Positions 32,974-41,520 of a stretch of 47,802 nucleotides of DNA are shown here, one piece after another. Numbering within the stretch: position 1 is the stretch's first letter; each line of letters begins with the position of its first letter. Made by a program: the position numbers and the translations under genes. The notes below the pieces were generated by a model. That model did not search any database, had not been told where the DNA came from, and saw nothing but the letters and a program-made list of their open reading frames with translations. Source of the stretch: Opitutales bacterium (lineage in GTDB: Bacteria > Verrucomicrobiota > Verrucomicrobiia > Opitutales > Coraliomargaritaceae); the NCBI GenBank assembly GCA_018607135.1, contig JABBCA010000029.1, positions 13,426 through 61,227 of the forward strand. Direction: 5' to 3'.

Positions 32974-34329
32974 TTATAATTTGTAAAGCACTCCAGGGCT
33001 TGGATTCAAAACATTCGTCTTGGGCATACGCTGATTGAGGGTCTGTGCAAACCACTCGCGAGCGTGTGGATCGCCATGGTTGAGGACGACATTTTTTGCA
33101 TTGGAATGCACTGCATAGTCGACGAGCTCGTCTCGGTTGGCATGTCCACTGAGATCAAATTGATCAATCGAGGCGCGCATTGGTGCTGAATAATCGAGTG
33201 CATCGAAGAAAAAACTGCCGCTGTGTTCTTCGAGTAATTGGCCCCCTGGGGTTTCTGGGTCGCAGTAGCCAACAAAGCAAACGCCATTGGGCGCATGCGG
33301 GAGGAGTGATGCGGCGAGTTTATAAGAGGGGGTGTGCTCGACCATCATGCCACTGCTCACAAGGTAAATCCCCTTGCGCGGTAAGTCGCGGCCTGGACGC
33401 ATGTTTAAATCGACTGAGCGCACCTTCATTTTTTCAAGCATGCTGATATCAAAATCAATCAGCTGTGTGCGTTTACGAATTTTCTCGAAGTAGTTGCAGA
33501 TGTCCATACCTAGCCCAGCCGCATAGACGGGGGAGTGGGGCAGGCGACCAAAACTGCGTGCTTCAAAAATGATTTTGAACAGCTCCTGCATACGGCCGAG
33601 CGCAAAGACAGGGATTAGACAGCTGCCACCGCGCTCAAGGATCTCGCCAATCTGTGTGACTAGGCGGTCGACCTCAGACGCACGGGTGATACTGGAATCA
33701 CTTTCTTTGGCACCGCGTGTGGTCTCTAGTATGAGTGTGTCGATGTCTCCTTGTGGTAAATGGGCGCCGGGGAGGGTGCGCTGGGCATCGAAGAGCACGT
33801 CACCTGAAAAGACGATGCGTTTACCGTTGTGGATAAATTCGACGGCTGCAGCTCCAACGACATGTCCCGCTGGGTGGAGGATGACTTCTATCGTTTCTTT
33901 GCCCTTACGGTAGATTTCTCCGTGCTCGAAGCGTTGCACTACGAATTGTTTATTGAGCTCTACGACGTCGCGATGAAGAAACAGAGGGTAGTCGGTAATG
34001 CCTTTTTCCTCGCGCTGACGTTTCATCACATTAATCGAATTTCGTAACATTCGTGGAGCGAGTTCGGCATTTGGCGCAGTCGTAATGACTGGTGTCTCTG
34101 GATTATGTGCTGCGATGATTGGCAAAGAGCCCAAGTGATCCAGGTGGCAGTGCGTGAGCACAATTAAGTCGAGCGTTTCGTGTTCAATAGGCTCGAAGTC
34201 TGGCACGGCATCGTAACCCATCTTTTTGGGGTGTAAGCCAGAATCTACTAAAATTTTGAAGTCACCGATTTCAATATACGTAGAGTTTGAGCCGATGGCA
34301 CCATGGCGATTTAAATCGATCAGCTTCAT
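32974..34329 (-). CDS. Metallo-beta-lactamase/beta-CASP RNA-processing-type nuclease
   Basis: The 451-aa protein has the MBL active-site motif THCHLDHLG (His60, His62, Asp64, His65), a later His/Asp set (IVFSGDVLFDAQRT, LETTRGAK), a beta-CASP insert, and the C-terminal DLSGHANRDELVDYAV with NVVLNHGDPHAREWF. This resembles CPSF73/YSH1-like RNA endonucleases and exonucleases of archaea and bacteria. The substrate is inferred as RNA. Its start overlaps the ApaG-domain gene stop by 4 bases (ATGA), so the two are translationally coupled. Confidence 0.85.
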   Translation of the reverse strand: MKLIDLNRHGAIGSNSTYIEIGDFKILVDSGLHPKKMGYDAVPDFEPIEHETLDLIVLTHCHLDHLGSLPIIAAHNPETPVITTAPNAELAPRMLRNSINVMKRQREEKGITDYPLFLHRDVVELNKQFVVQRFEHGEIYRKGKETIEVILHPAGHVVGAAAVEFIHNGKRIVFSGDVLFDAQRTLPGAHLPQGDIDTLILETTRGAKESDSSITRASEVDRLVTQIGEILERGGSCLIPVFALGRMQELFKIIFEARSFGRLPHSPVYAAGLGMDICNYFEKIRKRTQLIDFDISMLEKMKVRSVDLNMRPGRDLPRKGIYLVSSGMMVEHTPSYKLAASLLPHAPNGVCFVGYCDPETPGGQLLEEHSGSFFFDALDYSAPMRASIDQFDLSGHANRDELVDYAVHSNAKNVVLNHGDPHAREWFAQTLNQRMPKTNVLNPSPGVLYKL

Positions 34330-34790
34330 GGTGTCTCAGGAGTTTCTGGTGTCTGTGGTGGAATCTTCATTTCGATCTCGGGTATGCGGAGATGAATGGG
34401 ATACCCCGAGCTGTCAATGCCATGAAAGGAACCCGTGGCAATACAATCGCAATGCGTCATGTGATAGCTATTGTAGGTAAAGCTTTTGCCTGGCGGGATC
34501 GTAGGTTCTTTACCGACAATGCCTTCGCCTTCGATTACGTGGCTATGCCCATCGACCTCGCGTAGCACCCAACGACGGCCACGCAGTGTGACGGTGCTCG
34601 TGGAGAGATTCGTAATGGTGATGAAGTAGATAAATGCATGCGGTGCGTCGCTTGGCAATTGATCGATGTCGTGAAAATACACGAGTTTGTCGAGTTTGGC
34701 GCGAAGGCCTGGGAGTTCTTTGCTCTCTTCTTGCACGATGGGGTAGGAAAATGGTTCCGTCGTTTCTAGCCAGCTTTTAGTCGAGGACAA
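34326..34790 (-). CDS. apaG: ApaG-domain protein (DUF525)
   Basis: The 154-aa protein contains the ApaG fibronectin-III-like fold: IYFITITNLSTSTVTLRGRR, RWVLREVDGHSHVIEGEGIVGKEP, and IPPGKSFTYNSYHMT, with SFHG later. Compared with ApaG of about 125 aa, an N-terminal extension of about 40 residues and a short repeat-rich tail (PPQTPETPETP) are added. ApaG function is poorly known; its fold is also in protein-binding domains. The first usable start is a TTG at 34788-34790, the frame being closed by a TGA four codons upstream. It is coupled to the downstream beta-CASP gene. Confidence 0.75.
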   Translation of the reverse strand: MSSTKSWLETTEPFSYPIVQEESKELPGLRAKLDKLVYFHDIDQLPSDAPHAFIYFITITNLSTSTVTLRGRRWVLREVDGHSHVIEGEGIVGKEPTIPPGKSFTYNSYHMTHCDCIATGSFHGIDSSGYPIHLRIPEIEMKIPPQTPETPETP

Positions 34791-34858
34791 TGCTATAGTT
34801 CAACTGTCTACTTGTGGTCTGTTGGTGTTCTATGCGTTTCATTCTGATATCTATGTGC

Positions 34859-36223
34859 ATGAAAACGTTTCAAAACTGGCGCACGATGTTTATAGGCGCG
34901 ACTCTTTGCATACTGGCTACGCTGGTCGCTCACAGTAGTCAGGCTCCTTATGGAATGTATCCGGATTGGGCTAAGGATACGAGCATCTACGAGGTGAATG
35001 TTCGTCAGTTTTCAGATGAGGGCACTTTTGATGAAGTGACCGAGTATCTTCCGCGGATCAAGGCAATGGGAATCGACATCGTCTGGGTGATGCCCATACA
35101 CGCGATTGGAGTCGAAAATCGCAAAGGCAGCCTCGGAAGTTACTATTCGATTATCGATTATAAGTCGGTCAATCCTGAATTTGGCACTGAGCAGGATTTT
35201 CAAGAATTTGTTGATCGGGCGCATGAGCTCGGAATGTATGTGATTCTTGATTGGGTCGCGAATCATACCGCATGGGATCACCATTGGACGAAGACGAATC
35301 CCGAGTTTTACGAGAAGAATGAAGCGGGTGAATTTATTCCCCCCGTAGAAGATTGGACAGATGTGATTTCGCTCGATTATACACAGCCAGGCTTACGCGC
35401 AGCGATGATTGACGCCATGGTTTATTGGGTGCAGGAATTTGGCGTCGATGGCTACCGCTGCGATGTCGCGGAAGAGGTGCCGACCGACTTTTGGAATGAG
35501 GCTCGCCGTGCGCTGAATGAAGTCGCCCAAGTGTTCATGCTGGCGGAGGGGCAATTGCCAGAGTTTCATGACGAGGCTTTTGATATGAGCTATGCCTGGC
35601 GTCAGATGGGCGAGATGCGCAAGCTGGTTGCAGGTGAGATTACGGCCAAAGATCTTGCTGACTATGAGGCTTTTGAGCGTAACGAGGAGTATCCCGTCGA
35701 GGCGATCCGCATGAAGTTTTTGAGCAATCACGACGAAAACAGCTGGCATGGAACTGTTGAGGATGACTACGGGCCCGCAGCAGGTGTTTTGCGTGCGTAT
35801 ACGGTCGCTTCACGCGGCATGCCGCTCATTTACAATGGGGAAGAAGCTGGTTTAGACGAAATGCTGCTATTTTTTGAGAAAGACCTCATCGATTGGCGTC
35901 CACACCCCGAGCGTGAGACGATCACGCGCTTATTACAGTGGAAGAAGGGCAATCAGGCGCTGTGGAATGGTGTGTATGGCGGCGACCTCGTTTACTTCGA
36001 GACAGGTGCCGAGGATCAAGTCTGGGCCTTTCATCGCGAGAAAAACGGCGATAAGATCCTCGCGATCCTAAATCTTTCACCCAATGCCGTGACCTTTAGC
36101 ATCAACGATTCAGCACTCGCTGGAAGCTATCGTGATGTGCTCACGGATCAGTTGCATACATTCGACGAATCGGAGCAATTTACTTTAGGGGCATGGGCTT
36201 ATTTGTTGCTCAATGCCGAGTAA
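34859..36223 (+). CDS. GH13 alpha-amylase-family glycosidase, exported
   Basis: The 454-aa protein opens with a signal peptide (MKTFQNWRTMFIGATLCILA, cleavage near 29) and a GH13 catalytic barrel. Conserved positions are Asp202 (nucleophile, DGYRCDVAEE), Glu230 (acid/base, FMLAEGQLPEFHD) and Asp292 (transition-state stabiliser, FLSNHDENSW), with GYRCDVAEEVP and PLIYNGEEAG segments. Substrates of this group include starch and malto-oligosaccharides; the exact one is unknown. The open frame starts at 34814 (GTG), with ATG at 34832 and 34859; the last is chosen as best for the signal peptide. It is divergent from apaG over 68 bp. Confidence 0.88.
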   Translation: MKTFQNWRTMFIGATLCILATLVAHSSQAPYGMYPDWAKDTSIYEVNVRQFSDEGTFDEVTEYLPRIKAMGIDIVWVMPIHAIGVENRKGSLGSYYSIIDYKSVNPEFGTEQDFQEFVDRAHELGMYVILDWVANHTAWDHHWTKTNPEFYEKNEAGEFIPPVEDWTDVISLDYTQPGLRAAMIDAMVYWVQEFGVDGYRCDVAEEVPTDFWNEARRALNEVAQVFMLAEGQLPEFHDEAFDMSYAWRQMGEMRKLVAGEITAKDLADYEAFERNEEYPVEAIRMKFLSNHDENSWHGTVEDDYGPAAGVLRAYTVASRGMPLIYNGEEAGLDEMLLFFEKDLIDWRPHPERETITRLLQWKKGNQALWNGVYGGDLVYFETGAEDQVWAFHREKNGDKILAILNLSPNAVTFSINDSALAGSYRDVLTDQLHTFDESEQFTLGAWAYLLLNAE

Positions 36224-36270
36224 GCGGGTTCCGCAGGTGCGGACAGCCTCCTAGTTGAGCTTACTTTTTT
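36219..36270 (+). terminator. Bipartite stem-loop terminator after the amylase gene
   Basis: An outer stem AGTAAGC (36219-36225)/GCTTACT (36259-36265) encloses an inner hairpin TCCGCA/TGCGGA (36230-36243), followed by TTTTTT to 36270. The outer stem overlaps the amylase stop codon. cimA begins 63 bp later. Confidence 0.5.
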
Positions 36271-36332
36271 GGTTTGCCCCCTTACCTGCAAACCTTTGTC
36301 TTCATCGGTTTTTCCTCAATCAGTTCCGACCG

Positions 36333-37913
36333 ATGCAATCACATATCAAAATCTACGACACCACTCTCCGCGACGGCACGCAGGGCGAGGGTGTCTCATT
36401 CACTGTAGCTGGCAAACTCCGCGTCGCTGAAAAGCTGGACCAGTTTGGTATTGATTACATTGAAGGCGGCTGGCCAGGCTCCAACCCGCGTGACATGGCC
36501 TTTTTCGAAGAGGCGCAGAAGCTAAAGCTTAATCACGCTAAAATCGCAGCTTTTGGCTCCACACGTCGCGCGAGCCTTAAAGCAGAAGAGGATCCACAGC
36601 TACAGTTGCTCCTCGATGCAAACACTCCGGTAGTCACTATTTTTGGCAAGACATGGCTCTTACATGTGACCGAGATCTTGCGCACAACAGCGGAAGAGAA
36701 TCTCAAAATGATCGAAGATTCAGTCCGATTCTTAACCCAGAGTGGGCGCGAAGTGATTTACGATGCGGAGCATTTTTTTGACGGCTATTGCGATAACCCT
36801 GAATATGCATTGCAGACACTCGAAGCAGCAAAGCGCGGCGGGGCGATCAACCTCACACTTTGCGATACCAATGGTGGTAAACTCGTAGGTGAAATGAACG
36901 AGATTGTCTCAAAAGTCGTGGCGCATTTCCCAGACACTCCAATCGGTATGCATTGTCACAACGACTCGGGCCTCGGAGTGGCTGTTTCACTGGCAGGTAT
37001 CGAGTCGGGTGCCGCACTCGTCCAAGGCACGATTAATGGAGTGGGCGAACGTAATGGTAATGCCAACCTCACTACGATCATTCCCAATCTGGTTCTCAAG
37101 ATGGGACGCGATTTAAACTGTGCAGGCAATTTGAAAGAGTTGCGCGACCTGTCTCTGTTTGTGGATGAAATGGCCAATCGCCCCTCCGATAACAATGCGC
37201 CTTTCGTTGGCCCAGCCTCGTTTGCCCACAAGGGAGGAGTGCACGCCGATGCCGCTGCGAAAGTGAAGCACAGTTACGAACACATTGAACCTGAGTTGGT
37301 GGGCAATCGCACACGTGTCTTGGTGTCCGATATGTCGGGTCGTAGCAGTGTGATGATGAAAGCCAAGGAAATTGGCGTCGATCTCGATGCCCGTTCCCCT
37401 GAGTTGAAAGACTTTCTCGCTGAGCTCAAAGAGCTAGAGTTCAAGGGCTACGGCTATGAAGCTGCAGATGCCTCGTTCAAATTGTTGCTCAATCGCTTCC
37501 TCAAGGGGAAGAAGGATGACTTTGAGTTGATCGGCTACCGAGTGATGGTGAGTCACCAGACCGCACACGGTAGCACTGTTTCTGAGGCGACGGTTCAGAT
37601 CAAGATCGGTGATGAGATCCACCACACCGTAGCAGAAGCCAGTGGCCCGGTGGGAGCTTTGGATGATGCCTTGCGTAAGGCGATTGCGCCGGTCTTCCCT
37701 GAAATCATGGAAGTCGAACTGATCGATTTTAAGGTGCGTATTTTAGAGAGCCAGCATGGGGCCGACGCGATTATTCGTGTTCAAATCGAATCCACAGACG
37801 GCAACGAAATTTGGGGCACTGTGGGCGCGAGTGATAATATCATCGAAGCCACATGGGAAGCCCTTGTGGATTCCGTTGAGTATAAGATTCTCCTCGATTC
37901 AGAGAAGGGCTGA
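36333..37913 (+). CDS. cimA: Citramalate synthase
   Basis: CimA condenses pyruvate and acetyl-CoA to (R)-citramalate, the first step of a threonine-independent isoleucine route. The 526-aa protein has the DRE-TIM-barrel signature IYDTTLRDGTQGEGVSFTV (residues 6-24), GMHCHNDSGLGVA with the conserved metal-binding histidines, GTINGVGERNGNANLTTIIP and the C-terminal LeuA-dimer regulatory domain (from about 390). LeuA and CimA share this fold; the DGTQGEG motif favours CimA/LeuA-2 type. The frame also opens at 36255, but the ATG at 36333 fits the family N-terminus. LeuCD elsewhere in the window can process the product. Confidence 0.92.
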   Translation: MQSHIKIYDTTLRDGTQGEGVSFTVAGKLRVAEKLDQFGIDYIEGGWPGSNPRDMAFFEEAQKLKLNHAKIAAFGSTRRASLKAEEDPQLQLLLDANTPVVTIFGKTWLLHVTEILRTTAEENLKMIEDSVRFLTQSGREVIYDAEHFFDGYCDNPEYALQTLEAAKRGGAINLTLCDTNGGKLVGEMNEIVSKVVAHFPDTPIGMHCHNDSGLGVAVSLAGIESGAALVQGTINGVGERNGNANLTTIIPNLVLKMGRDLNCAGNLKELRDLSLFVDEMANRPSDNNAPFVGPASFAHKGGVHADAAAKVKHSYEHIEPELVGNRTRVLVSDMSGRSSVMMKAKEIGVDLDARSPELKDFLAELKELEFKGYGYEAADASFKLLLNRFLKGKKDDFELIGYRVMVSHQTAHGSTVSEATVQIKIGDEIHHTVAEASGPVGALDDALRKAIAPVFPEIMEVELIDFKVRILESQHGADAIIRVQIESTDGNEIWGTVGASDNIIEATWEALVDSVEYKILLDSEKG

Positions 37914-37938
37914 AGAAGGCCGAACGCCCAACCTTGAG

Positions 37939-37974
37939 TTGTTAAAGTAGGGCTCGTTCGTGCCGCTTTAACAA
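37939..37974. other. Stem-loop between convergent cimA and GAF genes
   Basis: A 9-bp stem TTGTTAAAG (37939-37947)/CTTTAACAA (37966-37974) with an inner GGC/GCC pairing lies between convergent genes. No T-run follows, so it may be a bidirectional but weak terminator. Confidence 0.5.
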
Positions 37975-38027
37975 ACTCCAGGCCCACGCTTCGTGTGTTA
38001 AGCGGATGGCCGTTTCGACGATCCTAG

Positions 38028-38531
38028 TTACTTTTTCGTTTTGAAGGGCGCGCGACTGGCAACATGGGTGCGGTGTAAGGCACCTTTGGGTAGTGCATCA
38101 ATTTCGTCTAAGTGTTTACCGATGGCATCTGCATAGCTTTTAACGAGGGTGATTTCACATTCGGAAAAAGGCTCTCTGTGTTCGGGGGAACTGAAGTTGA
38201 CGGTTCCCCAGACGATGCCGTTGTGATGTATAGGTGCACCGATGTATGCTTCAAGTGGCAGGCTCACATAGAGTGGGTGTCGCTGTAAACCAGGCACTCC
38301 ATCGATCTCTGTGATCGCGATAATTTTTTCGCTGGTAAACACATCGCGGCAGTAGGTCTGGCTGAGCGGAAATGTTGCCCCGGTGGTCAAGTCACCTTGT
38401 TGTAAGTTGATAGCCACCACCTTATAGAGATTATTGTAGATGTGGCTTACAATACCAATAGGCAATTTGAGTTTTGCAGAGCCCTCTTTTAGAAAGGCGT
38501 AACATGAATCGCGTAGTTCTTTTTGGAGCAT
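38028..38531 (-). CDS. GAF-domain protein
   Basis: The 167-aa protein contains a GAF sensory domain: VSHIYNNLYKVVAINLQQGD, the central PLSQTYCRDVFTSEKIIAI, AYIGAPIHHNGIVWGTVNFS and a helix ending in the His-rich/basic tail. No enzymatic domain is fused. GAF domains bind small molecules or tetrapyrroles; the ligand is unknown. A TTG start at 38582 adds 17 residues (MIRSLVNLQHYNSERTA); the ATG at 38531 is preferred because of an AAAG-rich stretch before it. It lies 9-60 bp from the small Cys-rich gene, depending on start. Confidence 0.72.
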   Translation of the reverse strand: MLQKELRDSCYAFLKEGSAKLKLPIGIVSHIYNNLYKVVAINLQQGDLTTGATFPLSQTYCRDVFTSEKIIAITEIDGVPGLQRHPLYVSLPLEAYIGAPIHHNGIVWGTVNFSSPEHREPFSECEITLVKSYADAIGKHLDEIDALPKGALHRTHVASRAPFKTKK

Positions 38532-38591
38532 GGCAGTTCTTTCACTATTATAATGCTGCAAATTCACCAGAGAGCGAATCAAAATGCTGCT

Positions 38592-38753
38592 TTAATTGTC
38601 ATTTGAAGCGCGCTCTATGGTTGGCTTAGGCACCTTACAATCGACTGTTCCGCAACCACAACCTGTCTTCTTCTTTGGTTTAAAGGTCTTGTATAGGTAA
38701 AGCACCGCGCCAAGCACGATGAGTGCGACTAGGATGATTTCCACGGTTTTCAT
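38592..38753 (-). CDS. FeoB-associated small Cys-rich membrane protein
   Basis: The 53-aa protein has an N-terminal helix (MKTVEIILVALIVLGAVLYL, then YKTF) and a Cys-rich cytoplasmic tail KKKTGCGCGTVDCKV. This is the usual layout of the FeoB-associated Cys-rich protein. It is 33 bp downstream of feoB, on the same strand. It probably helps assemble or redox-sense the Feo transporter; the mechanism is not known. Confidence 0.88.
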   Translation of the reverse strand: MKTVEIILVALIVLGAVLYLYKTFKPKKKTGCGCGTVDCKVPKPTIERASNDN

Positions 38754-38786
38754 GCGAACTTCTATATTCTAGCTTCTATCGGCTCT

Positions 38787-41000
38787 TTACGCAAACAACA
38801 TACCGATTTGATACACGGCTACAGCAGCGACCCATGCGATCGCGGTGAGGCCGAAAAAACTACCTGTCGCCCACCACCAGTTGAGTTCTTTGGCGATCAC
38901 GGCGACGGTGGCGCCGCATTGCATACACAGGGCAAAGAAGACCATGATCGAAAGCGCCACAGGAATATTGAAAACGGCTTCGCCTTTGCGTGGTCCAGAT
39001 TCCCATTTCGCATTACTTAACGTGGTGCGTAGGTCGTCGGATTCTTCGTCGACCTCTCCGCCGAGCGAGTAGGTGATGCCCAGCGTAGAGATAATGATTT
39101 CACGAGCAGGGAAACTCGCGAGCACGCCGACTGTGATTTTCCAGTCATATCCAGCAGGCGCAAAGACTGGTTGGACAAATTTACCGAACCGCCCCATGTA
39201 GCTCTGCTCTAAGTAGGCAGCATCGATAGCACCTTGCAGGGTCTCGTTTAAACCTGCCTCAACAATTGCTCCGCCAGGCGTTGAAACGAGTTCTGTTTTT
39301 AAATCTTTTGAGATGCCGAGGTCTGCATACACTTGCTCTTCGACCTCTATGGAACGTGGAAAGTAGAGCAGTGCCCAAATCACAATCGTCATTGCAAAAA
39401 TCACGGTGCCTGCACGGAGCACAAATTCTTTACCGCTCTCATACATTCGGTGGCAGGTGAGTTTCACTTGTGGCACGCGGTAGTGCGGGAGCTCCATCAC
39501 AAAAGGCTCGGGTTTGCGGCCTTTATTTACCGTCATATTCAATACCCAAGCAAAGGGTGCCGCGACCAGTGCACCGACAAAGTGCATGGCGAACAAAGTC
39601 GCACCCGCAACTTTCGGCCCGTAGTGCGGTTCGATGAAGGCACCAATCAAAAGTAGATAGACTGGAAGCCGCGCCGAGCAACTCATGAGTGGTGCCACTA
39701 AAATAGTAATCAAGCGCGCCTTGTTGTCGTTGATCGTCCGCGCGCCCATGATGCCAGGGATCGCGCAGGCAAAACTGGTGAGCAGTGGCACAAAGCTTTT
39801 TCCATTGAGCCCACACCATTGAAAGAGTTTATCCATCAAGAAGGCCGCACGTGCCATGTAGCCAGACTCTTCGAGAATCGAAATGAAGAAAAAGAGCACC
39901 AAAATCTGTGGTAGGAATACTAGAAACGCTCCAACACCTCCAATGATTCCATCTGCAATCAAACTTTGTAACATTGGGGTGGATACCAGTGCATCAGCCG
40001 CAATGCCTTGCACCCAACCCACAACGCCTTCGATCAGATCCATCATTGGCCCCGCCCAAGTGTAGACCGACTGGAAGACGACATACATCATGCCAATGAA
40101 GACCACCAAACCCCAAAACTTGTGTAGTAGTAGTTGATCAATACCTTCAGACTTGCTCCGCGTCTTCATCGCCGCTTGTCGCTCCAGCACGTCGTTGAGC
40201 AGTGGGTTTAAAAAACGATAGCGTAGGGTCGATTCGGCAGCATCGGGCTGATAGCCATCTTTATACAGTTGGTCGCGTGTCGCTTTGACGATGGCTTGAT
40301 GCTCGGCCGCTGGAGTTTGTAGGCGCTCACTGACAGCGCTCTTGCGGTCAAAAATAAGACGCTGCAACTCACCTTCGCGCAGCTGTTCGCCACGCTTTGT
40401 GATCAGTTCATCGTGCAGCGTTTTAAGTGCTTTTTGCACTGGCTCTGGCCACTTTGGACGCACCAGCATCGGGCGTGTTTCGATCGCTTTTTCGACTGCT
40501 TTGGCCAACTCTTCAGTGCCGCTTTTACGCTTCGCAACCGTTGGCACGACTGGCACTCCGAGGCGTTGCTCTAGAAGTTTACTATCAATCTGTAGACCTT
40601 TTTTTTCCGCTATATCCCAACAGTTTAGAGCAATCACCATGGGCACCCCGAGCTCTGACGCTTGCGAGGCCAGAAAGAGATTTCGACGCAAATTTTCGAC
40701 ATCGACCACCACGACCACTAGATCGGGTGCTTTTTGTCCGAGCCCGTGCCCTGAAATGACATCCACCGCGACACGCTCATCCAAAGAGGTGGCGCTGAGT
40801 GTGTAGGTGCCGGGTAGATCAATCAATTCGACATCGTTGCCATTTGGAAGCAACCAAGTGCCCGTTTTTTTCTCCACAGTGACGCCTGAGTAATTGCCCA
40901 CTCGCTGACGCATCCCCGTGAGGGTGTTGAAAAGCGAAGTTTTGCCCGTGTTAGGATTTCCAATGAGGGCAATGCGCGTGCTGACCACGGAATCGCTCAT
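38787..41000 (-). CDS. feoB: Ferrous iron transporter FeoB
   Basis: FeoB imports Fe2+ using an N-terminal GTP-dependent switch. The 737-aa protein begins with a G domain (P-loop GNPNTGKTS 14-22, VTVEKKTG switch, DLPGTYTLSA, ALNCWDIAEKKG), a helical insert, and from about 295 a set of membrane helices. The Gate motifs are present: FACAIPGIMGART (first Cys gate) and PLMSCSARLPVYLLLIGAFI. It overlaps feoA by 4 bases (ATGA), so it is translationally coupled to it. The operon is followed by the 53-aa accessory gene. Confidence 0.96.
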   Translation of the reverse strand: MSDSVVSTRIALIGNPNTGKTSLFNTLTGMRQRVGNYSGVTVEKKTGTWLLPNGNDVELIDLPGTYTLSATSLDERVAVDVISGHGLGQKAPDLVVVVVDVENLRRNLFLASQASELGVPMVIALNCWDIAEKKGLQIDSKLLEQRLGVPVVPTVAKRKSGTEELAKAVEKAIETRPMLVRPKWPEPVQKALKTLHDELITKRGEQLREGELQRLIFDRKSAVSERLQTPAAEHQAIVKATRDQLYKDGYQPDAAESTLRYRFLNPLLNDVLERQAAMKTRSKSEGIDQLLLHKFWGLVVFIGMMYVVFQSVYTWAGPMMDLIEGVVGWVQGIAADALVSTPMLQSLIADGIIGGVGAFLVFLPQILVLFFFISILEESGYMARAAFLMDKLFQWCGLNGKSFVPLLTSFACAIPGIMGARTINDNKARLITILVAPLMSCSARLPVYLLLIGAFIEPHYGPKVAGATLFAMHFVGALVAAPFAWVLNMTVNKGRKPEPFVMELPHYRVPQVKLTCHRMYESGKEFVLRAGTVIFAMTIVIWALLYFPRSIEVEEQVYADLGISKDLKTELVSTPGGAIVEAGLNETLQGAIDAAYLEQSYMGRFGKFVQPVFAPAGYDWKITVGVLASFPAREIIISTLGITYSLGGEVDEESDDLRTTLSNAKWESGPRKGEAVFNIPVALSIMVFFALCMQCGATVAVIAKELNWWWATGSFFGLTAIAWVAAVAVYQIGMLFA

Positions 41001-41227
41001 TCTCCGATGGGTTCGACTTCAACATGCCCAGCGTCTTCTAAACGGACACTGATGTGGCAACCATTGAACTCGACAGCTATAGGGTCCCCAAGCGGCGCCT
41101 CGTGCATCAAGCGAATCTCTTGGTCCGGTAGAAGTCCCATAGACATCAAGCGTGAGACGCAATCGTTACAGCAATTGAGGTTTTTTACACGGAAGCGTCC
41201 GCCTTTTTTGATTTCGTTGAGTCGCAT
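40997..41227 (-). CDS. feoA: FeoA, SH3-like ferrous-iron transport protein
   Basis: The 76-aa FeoA has an SH3-like beta-barrel: MRLNEIKKGGRFRVKNLNCC, RLMSMGLLPDQEIRLMHEAP, LGDPIAVEFNGCHISVRLED and ends in EPIGE. The longer open frame begins 56 codons upstream, but this ATG fits the family length and places the palindromic site at 41242-41256 just upstream. CCNDC near residues 19-23 is an unusual Cys cluster for FeoA. It is coupled to feoB. Confidence 0.92.
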   Translation of the reverse strand: MRLNEIKKGGRFRVKNLNCCNDCVSRLMSMGLLPDQEIRLMHEAPLGDPIAVEFNGCHISVRLEDAGHVEVEPIGE

Positions 41228-41241
41228 TGGTAGGATGTAGC

Positions 41242-41256
41242 TGAGATTAAGTCTCA
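41242..41256 (-). promoter_or_regulatory. Palindrome at feoA, candidate metal-regulator operator
   Basis: On the minus strand TGAGACTTAATCTCA (7-1-7 inverted repeat, 6 of 7 positions) lies 15-29 bases upstream of the feoA ATG. The spacing and symmetry resemble the 7-1-7 Fur box (TGATAAT-N-ATTATCA), but with GAG in place of GAT. DtxR- or MntR-type sites are also possible. The family of the regulator cannot be decided here. Confidence 0.45.
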
Positions 41257-41520
41257 ATAACCACGAATACCAGAAATAGAAACCAGCCGCTTTGCAAGCC
41301 CAGAGGTGGGAATTCGCTCGGAATCTAGTTTGTATACTAGGAGTCGCAAAATGGGGACGTGTCCGCCGTAGCTCAAAAAGCGAAGGAGGCACCAATTTTG
41401 GCCAACGTATGCTCCAATCTTACCTGCCTTGCTCAGCAAGTTGCGTCGCAGCTGAGGTGAGTCTCGCTGCTGAGGAGAGGGGCAAGATTTAAGTGGGATT
41501 AGGATTCAGACAGGTCGCTA
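41257..41520. other. Intergenic region upstream of feoA
   Basis: No gene is convincing between feoA and the carbonic-anhydrase-like gene. At 41361-41390 there is an imperfect stem (GTCCGCCGTAGCT...AGCGAAGGAGGC), the kind of short palindrome often dispersed in such genomes. Confidence 0.4.
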
